From positions 13,665 to 22,683 of the forward strand of contig DDKQ01000043.1 in NCBI GenBank assembly GCA_002339355.1: a stretch of DNA of 9,019 nucleotides, written 5' to 3'. Both the position numbers and the translations under genes were made by a program. This document shows, in pieces, positions 1 through 5,936 of this stretch. The notes beneath the pieces are model-generated. The model searched no databases. It saw nothing but the letters and a program-made list of their open reading frames with translations, and was not told where the DNA came from. The stretch comes from Candidatus Subteraquimicrobium carltonvillense. Its GTDB lineage: Bacteria > Actinomycetota > Aquicultoria > Subteraquimicrobiales > Subteraquimicrobiaceae. Numbering within the stretch: position 1 is the stretch's first letter; every line of letters starts with the position of its first letter.

Positions 1-741
1 GGATTGATTGCAGCCCAAATGCCCAATTCAGTCTTAGCCTACAAGAAATTCCCTTATTTTCGAGTTGTTATTCTGGGATTCCTTTCCATCCTTGTGCTTG
101 GGATCGCCACCATCTCCACCTTTCCGCACTTTGCCGACATTCATTTCGCCCGGGCCTGCGACCTTGCTCAAAGCGGGTATTTCAAAGCGGCCATAAGTGA
201 AGACCAATTAGCCACTAGATTTTATCCCCATTTGGATAGATATTGGTGCCATTTGGGCACGATGTATCTCAATCAAAGCAAGCTTAAAGAAAATAAAGTT
301 TTATTCAATGATGCCATCCGGGCTTTTGAGAGGGCTAAAAGGACCAGTCCCCTTGAGGTTGATAATTATATTTTCTTGGCTCACGCTTACAGATATGGTG
401 CCCGCTCTGAGTATGGGAAGTCTTACAAATCCATCTACTACGCCAAAGCCATAAGGGAACTCAAAACGGCTCTGAAACTGAAACCTTATTCTTCAATCGC
501 CCTGGGTTTGCTGGGTATTTGCTATCTGGAAACGGGGCGGGAAGAACGGGCCTTGAAAACTTTTAAGACCATGGTGAAGATTGATTCTAAATATCCAAAG
601 GCTCACTTTTACCTCGGATATTGCCATGAAAAATTGGGAAATGTGAAAAAAGCTCTAGGAGCTTATAAGACTGCTATGACTTTGAAACCCGATTACGAGG
701 AAGCCAGAAAAGCGTATATCCGTCTCAATGAGGGAAGGTAA
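1..741 (+). CDS. C-terminal part of an O-antigen ligase-like (Wzy/WaaL) TPR membrane protein, cut by the window edge
   Basis: The frame is open from base 1, so the TTG at 4 and the ATG at 19 are probably internal codons; no Shine-Dalgarno precedes either. Counting from the TTG, residues about 19-41 form one hydrophobic helix. The rest is TPR-like (for example ALKLKPYSSIALGLLGICYL and the closing KAHFYLGYCHEKLGNVKKAL). It aligns end to end with the tail of the complete protein at 5923-7995: GLIA matches GLAC at the end of the ligase domain, PHFADIHFARA matches PLIADIYFSKA, and both end in a lysine-rich TPR helix. The family has a multi-helix domain that transfers or polymerises lipid-linked glycans, with TPRs outside the membrane for partner binding. 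I infer that the missing upstream part encodes the ligase domain. A free-standing membrane-anchored TPR protein is the alternative. Confidence 0.8.
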   Translation, partial: GLIAAQMPNSVLAYKKFPYFRVVILGFLSILVLGIATISTFPHFADIHFARACDLAQSGYFKAAISEDQLATRFYPHLDRYWCHLGTMYLNQSKLKENKVLFNDAIRAFERAKRTSPLEVDNYIFLAHAYRYGARSEYGKSYKSIYYAKAIRELKTALKLKPYSSIALGLLGICYLETGREERALKTFKTMVKIDSKYPKAHFYLGYCHEKLGNVKKALGAYKTAMTLKPDYEEARKAYIRLNEGR

Positions 742-765
742 CTGACACTTTTTCTAGAATTTCCA

Positions 766-790
766 TTTGATTGACATTCGTGAAATCAAA
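766..790. repeat. Inverted repeat upstream of the first cytochrome gene
   Basis: The perfect 7-bp arms TTTGATT (766-772) and AATCAAA (784-790) are separated by 11 bases. The left arm and spacer include TTGACA (771-776), a perfect -35 hexamer. The matching -10 would be the weak TAAAAA at 794-799 with a 17-bp spacer. This may be a promoter with an operator over its -35 box. The surroundings are very A+T-rich, so chance is a real possibility. Confidence 0.3.
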
Positions 791-865
791 AATTAAAAAA
801 TTATTGGATAATTTTAGAAAAAATAGAAGGAAAATGACGATAATCTTAGAATTAATATAAAAACT

Positions 866-883
866 TTGAGAAAAAAAGCACAA
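866..883. promoter_or_regulatory. Candidate Rex operator upstream of the NapC-type cytochrome gene (weaker site)
   Basis: TTGAGAAAAAAAGCACAA is an 18-mer with the spacing of the Rex consensus TTGTGAA-N4-TTCACAA. It differs at position 4 (A for T) and at the first two bases of the right half (AG for TT). The right half GCACAA is shared with the better site at 2042-2059. It sits 34 bp before the start codon, just downstream of a TATAAA (856-861) that could be a -10 box, so bound Rex could block transcription. The A-tract makes chance resemblance easier. Confidence 0.35.
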
Positions 884-917
884 TTCAAACCATTTATAAA
901 GGAAAGGAGGGAAGGAC

Positions 918-1943
918 ATGGTTCGTTGGCCAGATATGAGTAATCCCGCCACGCGCCTGAAGGTTATATTGATCGTCCTCATGGTGGTGATCATCATTGT
1001 GGCCATTGCAGCTAGTGCTTTGGCTTTTACGTGTACTCCCACCTTCTGTGCGGATATATGCCACAGCATGAAGGCGGATGCTAAAGCCTGGCGGGAGTCG
1101 TCCCATGCCCATGTAAATTGTCTCGCCTGTCACGTCGAACCCGGACTTTTCATGCTCATACTGGATAAGATAAAAGCGAGTAAAGGGGTATACTTTGAAA
1201 TTGCGGGGACGTATCATAAACCAATTAACGCTCACAGCCATCTCGCAGAGGAATTGCCCAGCCACCCCTGTGAACGGTGCCACGCCATTGAAAAAAGGAA
1301 AGTGACGTCCTCTCCTGGTGTGATCATCAACCACAAGGCTCATATCGAAAGACACATCGGTTGTGCCAGGTGCCATAACAGGGTAGCTCACCCCGGGATG
1401 AAGGGGTATGAAGATTTCATGGCCATGGAGGGATGTTACAGGAATCCCAGAGAATGCCACGGTCTCGTGGGTGCCAAAGCTCCTGGCAAGTGCGAGGCCT
1501 GCCATCCACCGGGTTTTGAACTGAAGCCCAAGAATCATTTTGTGGCCACGTTCCTTATGATCCCCAAGCCTGGTGTGAGAGCTGATCACGCGAAGATGGC
1601 CAAAGAGGACAAAAAGTACTGTGATATGTGCCACCTCGACAAGTTCTGCACCGACTGCCATGGCATGGAGATACCCCATCCGGAGAAGTTCGTTAAGAAA
1701 GAACACGGACCAATTGGCAAAACAAAACCGGAGAGTTGTACGATGTGTCATCCGGAGCCGAAGTTTTGCGATGCTTGCCACCATGAAGGGTATAAACCTG
1801 AACTCGGTCCAATGGCCTCAAAGGGTCATCCACCGCTTGTGCGGGAAAAGGGAGCTGAATCATGCTTCAAGTGTCATGCTCCTACATACTGTGCTCATTG
1901 TCACGTGAGGGGAGAGAAGTATCCCACAATAAAAGGTCCATAA
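918..1943 (+). CDS. Membrane-anchored multiheme cytochrome c with NapC/NirT-like N-terminus, about 12 haems
   Basis: A strong Shine-Dalgarno (AAAGGAGG, 903-910) lies 7 bases before the ATG. Residues 14-37 form one membrane helix. The FCADICHSM and CLACHVEPG segments that follow match the NapC/NirT/NrfH pattern, a family that takes electrons from membrane quinol and passes them to periplasmic or surface partners. Ten canonical CXXCH motifs begin at residues 68, 118, 149, 192, 235, 244, 274, 284, 316 and 325. Two atypical ones are CADICH (44-49, CX3CH), in the place of the first haem, and CYRNPRECH (173-181, CX6CH). Many further His residues could be distal ligands. At 341 residues it is much longer than four- or five-haem NapC proteins, so it looks like a NapC-type anchor extended by a haem-rich domain. 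That domain, from about residue 138 on, is shared with the downstream cytochrome. Quinol oxidation is inferred; the terminal acceptor is unknown. Confidence 0.9.
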   Translation: MVRWPDMSNPATRLKVILIVLMVVIIIVAIAASALAFTCTPTFCADICHSMKADAKAWRESSHAHVNCLACHVEPGLFMLILDKIKASKGVYFEIAGTYHKPINAHSHLAEELPSHPCERCHAIEKRKVTSSPGVIINHKAHIERHIGCARCHNRVAHPGMKGYEDFMAMEGCYRNPRECHGLVGAKAPGKCEACHPPGFELKPKNHFVATFLMIPKPGVRADHAKMAKEDKKYCDMCHLDKFCTDCHGMEIPHPEKFVKKEHGPIGKTKPESCTMCHPEPKFCDACHHEGYKPELGPMASKGHPPLVREKGAESCFKCHAPTYCAHCHVRGEKYPTIKGP

Positions 1944-1953
1944 TTCCTCATGG

Positions 1954-1994
1954 AGATTCGTCTGGGAGATTTGTTTTCTTATCCAGACGGATCT
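1954..1994 (+). repeat. Hairpin in the 3' untranslated region of the first cytochrome gene
   Basis: AGATTCGTCTGG near 1954 pairs with CCAGACGGATCT ending at 1994, with one G-T wobble and a loop of about 15 bases. There is no T-run directly after it. It begins 11 bases beyond the stop codon and precedes a second stem-loop, so it may protect the mRNA 3' end or form a paired terminator structure. Confidence 0.5.
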
Positions 1995-2009
1995 GAAGGA
2001 ATAGTACGG

Positions 2010-2045
2010 AGAGAGTGTCCAAATGGATACTCTCTAATTTCTTGT
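2010..2045 (+). terminator. Terminator-like stem-loop between the two cytochrome genes
   Basis: AGAGAGTGTCC (2010-2020) pairs with GGATACTCTCT (2025-2035) across the four-base loop AAAT: an 11-bp stem with one G-T wobble. The tail AATTTCTTGT is only moderately T-rich, so termination may be partial. It separates the first cytochrome from the cytochrome-rex unit, which has its own operator-like site just downstream. Confidence 0.6.
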
Positions 2046-2059
2046 GAATTTAGGCACAA
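2042..2059. promoter_or_regulatory. Candidate Rex operator upstream of the cytochrome-rex unit
   Basis: TTGTGAATTTAGGCACAA matches the known Rex consensus TTGTGAA-N4-TTCACAA at 12 of its 14 defined positions: a complete left half, and CACAA in the right half with GG replacing TT. It ends 53 bp before the ATG at 2113, and rex is the next gene in the same unit, as expected for autoregulation. TTGTGA may also serve as a -35 box, with weak -10 candidates TATTAA (2063-2068) or TAATAT (2074-2079). Confidence 0.55.
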
Positions 2060-2112
2060 GGCTATTAAGTTACTAATATTTATAGTAATCATCACATGAG
2101 GAGTTGATCCAA

Positions 2113-2982
2113 ATGTTGCAGGGAATAGGGAAATATTTATGGTTATTTTCTATTATTCCCCTGATTATATTCATGTGCTCTCTAATTGGTTGCGAAGTAA
2201 AACCCGTGGAAAAACCCGAAAAGAAAATCGTAAAGAAGGAGGCTATAAAACCAAAACCGCCAAAGATTTCGCCTGAAGGCGGTCTTCCGCCAATAGAGAA
2301 GGCTTTCAAAGATTGTACTTTTTGCCATGGGAGTATTGATTTTGGACAAGTGAAGGAGAAGATATTCGATAGAAAGCTATTGACCTTCTCGCACGTTCCC
2401 CACATCAATATTGGAATAAAGTGCTCTATATGTCATAAACTTCCCATACATGTTAAAAAAGGTGTTAACCGTCCACCCATGCAAATATGCTACGGTGGTG
2501 AATGCCACGGACTACCTCAAGCAAAGGCTACGGGCAAGTGCGAAGCCTGCCATCCACCGGGTTTTGAACTGAAGCCGAAGAATCATTTCGTGGCTTCGTT
2601 CCCTCGCGCTCCCAAGCCTAGTGTGAGGGCTGATCACGCGAAGATGGCCAAAGAGGACAAAAAGTACTGTGATATGTGCCATCTGGGTAAGTTCTGCACC
2701 GACTGCCATGGCATGGAGATACCCCATCCGGAGAAGTTCGTTAAGAAAGAACACGGACCAATGGGTAAGGCAAAACCCGAAAGCTGTATGAAGTGTCATC
2801 CGGAGCCGAAGTTCTGCGACATCTGTCATCATAAAGGTTACAAGCCGGAGATGGGTCCCTGGGTGACGAAGGTTCACCCCGCCTTTGTTAAAGAGAGAAA
2901 AGCTGAATACTGTTTTGAGTGTCATGATTCTTATTCCCCTTTCTGTGCAGAGTGTCATGTGCGAATGTTCCAGCGGAAATGA
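2113..2982 (+). CDS. Lipoprotein multiheme cytochrome c, about 10 haems
   Basis: I chose the ATG at 2113 because GAGGAG (2098-2103) lies 9 bases upstream; the in-frame TTG at 2104 abuts that site. Residues about 9-26 are a hydrophobic signal ending in the lipobox LIGC, so Cys27 is probably the lipidated first residue. A Lys/Pro/Glu-rich linker (about 30-60) then holds the haem domain off the membrane. Nine canonical CXXCH motifs begin at residues 68, 104, 143, 186, 195, 225, 235, 267 and 278, and one CX4CH (CYGGECH) at 126. From about residue 92 on it is a paralogue of the upstream cytochrome, but it lacks the NapC/NirT anchor. I infer that it takes electrons from that protein and relays them outward. 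It lies 25 bp upstream of rex and is probably co-transcribed with it. Confidence 0.9.
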   Translation: MLQGIGKYLWLFSIIPLIIFMCSLIGCEVKPVEKPEKKIVKKEAIKPKPPKISPEGGLPPIEKAFKDCTFCHGSIDFGQVKEKIFDRKLLTFSHVPHINIGIKCSICHKLPIHVKKGVNRPPMQICYGGECHGLPQAKATGKCEACHPPGFELKPKNHFVASFPRAPKPSVRADHAKMAKEDKKYCDMCHLGKFCTDCHGMEIPHPEKFVKKEHGPMGKAKPESCMKCHPEPKFCDICHHKGYKPEMGPWVTKVHPAFVKERKAEYCFECHDSYSPFCAECHVRMFQRK

Positions 2983-3007
2983 CGATGCTACGAACCGGGA
3001 GCACGCG

Positions 3008-3631
3008 ATGAAAAGAAAAAGAATCCCACAAACTACAATAGCGCGTTTACCTCTTTATCTTCGCTATCTTTTGAAGCTCGCACGCAAAGGATTGCGGATC
3101 ATCTCCTCCTATGAGCTAGCGGAACATGTAGGCACAAATGCTGCTCAACTAAGGAAGGATCTATCCTATTTGGGTGAGTTTGGCACCAGGGGAGTGGGTT
3201 ATGATGTAGCTGAACTCATTCGACAGATTTCGAAATGCCTTGGACTTACGAAGGAGTGGAAGATTGCCATAGTGGGCATGGGAAAGCTCGGTCCCGCTCT
3301 TTTGGGATATAAGGGTTTTGAGCAGGAGGGATTCAAAATTGTAGCCATTTTTGATAAGAATCCAAAGAAGATAGGAAAGAAAATGGGAAATTTGGTGGTC
3401 TCGGATGTTACTAATCTTAAAGAAGTGATTGAGAAAGTTGGAGGCGTTGACATCGGGATAATCACCACCCCTGCATCAGTGGCTCAAAAAGTTGCCAATC
3501 AACTCATCGATGCTGGCGTTAGGGCTATTTTAAACTTTGCCCCAGTTACTTTGGGAGTACCTTCCAACGTGGTCCTGCGGCAGGTGGATTTAACGACAGA
3601 ATTACAGATTTTATCCTTCCACCTTACATGA
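3008..3631 (+). CDS. rex: Redox-sensing transcriptional repressor Rex
   Basis: Rex dimers bind operators when NAD+ is high and release them when NADH rises, controlling fermentation and respiration genes. This 207-residue protein has the family's usual length and all landmarks. The N-terminal winged helix (about 1-80) includes the TNAAQLRKDLSYLGEFG stretch and RGVGY. The Rossmann domain has the dinucleotide loop GMGKLG (90-95) and Asp116 at the end of the second strand. The C-terminal signature ILNFAPV (174-180) is followed by the VDLTTELQ domain-swap helix. The frame is open farther upstream into the cytochrome gene, but ATG 3008 begins where the family begins and has GGGAG 6 bases upstream. 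In many Gram-positive genomes rex sits by haem-synthesis or moaC genes. Here it follows a multiheme cytochrome with a Rex-like site upstream, which suggests local control plus autoregulation. Confidence 0.95.
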   Translation: MKRKRIPQTTIARLPLYLRYLLKLARKGLRIISSYELAEHVGTNAAQLRKDLSYLGEFGTRGVGYDVAELIRQISKCLGLTKEWKIAIVGMGKLGPALLGYKGFEQEGFKIVAIFDKNPKKIGKKMGNLVVSDVTNLKEVIEKVGGVDIGIITTPASVAQKVANQLIDAGVRAILNFAPVTLGVPSNVVLRQVDLTTELQILSFHLT

Positions 3632-3659
3632 GATTCAAAATTTTCCTCTATATGTTGCT

Positions 3660-5936
3660 GTGAGGCGAATCGGAATTTACGGATATTTTTGTCAAACCAG
3701 AAAAGAGAAGTTGATGCTGGCACTCACAGTCTTCTTTTTCATTTTTTCATCCTTGTTAATTCCCTCCAACGCTAGAGCTGTTCTTGAATCACCCCTTGGG
3801 TTGGAATGGATGTTTACTAAAAAGGGGCAACTTTATTCTCCTCCAATCGCCAAGAATTTGATGGTGTATATAGGCACGGACAATGGTGTTCTCTACGTCC
3901 TTAAGGGCTTCACGGGGAAGCAAAAATGGCGATACCACACCCATGAGGATATTCGTTGTTCCCCAGCGGTGGAGAATGGCCTGGTTTATCTGGGTTTAAA
4001 TAATGGCAGCTTGATTGCCTTGGATGCCTTCACTGGTGAAGAGAGGTGGTTTTATGAGGAAAAAACTTCAGGTCCATTGCCCACGGAATTTGTTTATTAC
4101 TATGCTCCCACTCCCGCTGTGATGGGCGATACCGTAGTACATAGCTCCCCTGGGGGGAAGGTAAATGCCTTCGATGCTGAAACAGGTAGCCTCAAATGGA
4201 GCCACAGCACCAAAAGTTTCTTTGCCTCCGCCCCCATAGCTGCCAATGGAATGGTCTATGTCAGTTCCATTGATGGCAAACTCCAAGCTCTTGATATCGA
4301 TTATGGAGAGATAATATGGAGCTATGATAACTTGATAAGTTGTGATTGTTCGCCGGCCGTCGGCGGCGACATGGTATTTCAAGGTTCAGCTGATGGCAAG
4401 ATATATGCTTTCGATGCCAAGAGTGGGAGGATAATATGGAGGCACCATAGCCTTGAGGTTGCCAAATGCATTATCGTGGGCAAGAACATGGTCTATTTTG
4501 GTTCCTCCAATGGCAATCTCCACGCTCTCGATATAGATACGGGACAGCTGAAATGGAGATTTATAACGGAAGGGTCTGTCCTTTCCACTCCAACTTTTGA
4601 TGATGGACTGATTTATCTGGGCTCAAATGACGGGAAATTATATGTAATCGATGCATATACCGGTGATTTACAATGGGTTTATGACACTAAAGGCTTTTTC
4701 GTGACTTCCACTGCAACTGCACATGAAATGTACTATGTGGGAGCGACCACGAAAGAAGATGGCTTTCCAACCATCGTTGTGACCGCCTTCAAGAAGGGCA
4801 GTTTTCCGGGCACCGAAATTTGGGTTGAAGGTCGGAAAGAGGAGACCTTTGCCACGTGGCTTATAAACTATATAAGTAGCGGGACCAGAGGGGTACTTCG
4901 GGGGAAAGAGCTGAGTATGCATCGGATATTGGATATCGCTTCCTATCCCCTGGGTTTTCCGGTACATTTAATGGGGCGTGCCTCTACCGAGTTTGTGGAG
5001 TCATGGGAGCTCCATCACTGTGGGAGAATCAATAAAATGTTCATCGAGCTCACCTCGCTTATCTCCGTAAGCGGCTACATAAGTTCCCTCGTTCTTACGC
5101 CTCTTAATGCTGGGGCAAGCATCAGTTTTCTCATTTACACGTGGATTATGGCAATGCTCCTCTCCGTGCTTTACTTTCAGGCGAAGGGGTTACTCTTTGC
5201 GGGCGTATTTGTGAATAATAACACCAGTCGGATGAGAACCTATCTAAAAAAGCTCTTTATTTCAATCATCCCCAACTATCCTTTAATCTTAATTTATTTC
5301 CTGATGATAGGTGCGGGACTTTTTGCTTGTGCGCTGTTAACAGGTTTATTATCTTACCTTCCCCGATTTTGGTTTTTTGTTCTTCTGGGTTTATCTCTAT
5401 GGGTTTTGACCATCTTGATTGGTAGTCTCGGTCGGGGCTTGGGACTCGCCCTTTATAATAGTCGTGAAGAAAAAATTCCTTTGAGACTGATCGGTGCACT
5501 TAAGGAGACTAAGGGTTGCTTTGGCAGATTGATCGTTTTTTCCCTCTGGCATTTTTTCCTGCTCATCCTAATTTCCTTGGGCTTGAGCATGGGTCAGGCA
5601 CGGGGTTCCTACCCTATGATCATCGGAGGTTTCATTGGTACCATCATTTTTGTTTTAACCGTTTTCATGGATGCCTCGGTTGTTTTGGAAGGCAGAGGTC
5701 TTCCCGATGCACTTCAAGCCAGCATCCACTTCTCCCTTCGCAATTTACCATGGGTAATAATATACTTAACCTTGGTGGGTTTAATTTTGCTTTTGATTTC
5801 CATTCCTTTGAATTTCCTTCGGTCTTGGATGGGAATGATGATTTCGGTTTCCTTATCTTCACTGATTTGCGCCTTTCTCGTCCAAATCCACGCCCTTTTC
5901 TATTTATCCTGGGGAAGGAAAGTTGAACAAGGATAA
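3660..5936 (+). CDS. Secreted PQQ-type beta-propeller fused to a C-terminal multi-helix membrane domain
   Basis: The first 40 residues look like a signal peptide: a basic start, a hydrophobic run at 19-34 and cleavage after ARA. Eight G-x-x-x-W-like blade motifs end at Trp 50, 90, 130, 180, 220, 260, 299 and 339, about 40 residues apart, with repeated DNGxLYxLD strands. This predicts an eight-bladed propeller like those of PQQ enzymes and BamB, closed by N- and C-terminal strands. Calcium/PQQ catalytic residues are not evident, so a binding or scaffold role is likelier than dehydrogenase activity. Residues about 380-455 are an unassigned linker. Residues about 460-752 hold seven or eight hydrophobic helices of an unrecognised membrane domain. 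The GTG at 3660 lacks a good ribosome site; TTG 3711 or ATG 3714 after GAGAAG are alternatives but give a signal peptide with no positive charge. The gene starts 28 bp after rex, and its end overlaps the next gene by 14 bases, suggesting coupled translation. Confidence 0.8.
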   Translation: MRRIGIYGYFCQTRKEKLMLALTVFFFIFSSLLIPSNARAVLESPLGLEWMFTKKGQLYSPPIAKNLMVYIGTDNGVLYVLKGFTGKQKWRYHTHEDIRCSPAVENGLVYLGLNNGSLIALDAFTGEERWFYEEKTSGPLPTEFVYYYAPTPAVMGDTVVHSSPGGKVNAFDAETGSLKWSHSTKSFFASAPIAANGMVYVSSIDGKLQALDIDYGEIIWSYDNLISCDCSPAVGGDMVFQGSADGKIYAFDAKSGRIIWRHHSLEVAKCIIVGKNMVYFGSSNGNLHALDIDTGQLKWRFITEGSVLSTPTFDDGLIYLGSNDGKLYVIDAYTGDLQWVYDTKGFFVTSTATAHEMYYVGATTKEDGFPTIVVTAFKKGSFPGTEIWVEGRKEETFATWLINYISSGTRGVLRGKELSMHRILDIASYPLGFPVHLMGRASTEFVESWELHHCGRINKMFIELTSLISVSGYISSLVLTPLNAGASISFLIYTWIMAMLLSVLYFQAKGLLFAGVFVNNNTSRMRTYLKKLFISIIPNYPLILIYFLMIGAGLFACALLTGLLSYLPRFWFFVLLGLSLWVLTILIGSLGRGLGLALYNSREEKIPLRLIGALKETKGCFGRLIVFSLWHFFLLILISLGLSMGQARGSYPMIIGGFIGTIIFVLTVFMDASVVLEGRGLPDALQASIHFSLRNLPWVIIYLTLVGLILLLISIPLNFLRSWMGMMISVSLSSLICAFLVQIHALFYLSWGRKVEQG

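Noticed and set aside
752..759. Palindrome TTCTAGAA after the first gene as an operator
   Set aside because: An 8-bp A+T-rich palindrome is expected by chance, and it sits far from the promoter candidates of the next gene.
894..1784. A long open frame of 296 codons on the minus strand opposite the first cytochrome
   Set aside because: It is the shadow of the cytochrome's biased Cys/His/Lys codons. The same kind of frame appears opposite the second cytochrome with similar residues because the two genes are paralogues. It has no family features and no ribosome site that I can see.
2885..3007. Upstream in-frame extension of rex into the cytochrome gene
   Set aside because: The extra 41 residues come from another frame of the cytochrome coding sequence and resemble nothing in Rex; the family begins at the ATG at 3008.
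3632..3713. A promoter or terminator between rex and the propeller gene
   Set aside because: I find no stem-loop with a T-run and no convincing -35/-10 pair; the palindrome CAAAATTTTC is too short and A+T-rich to count. Co-transcription with rex is the simpler reading.
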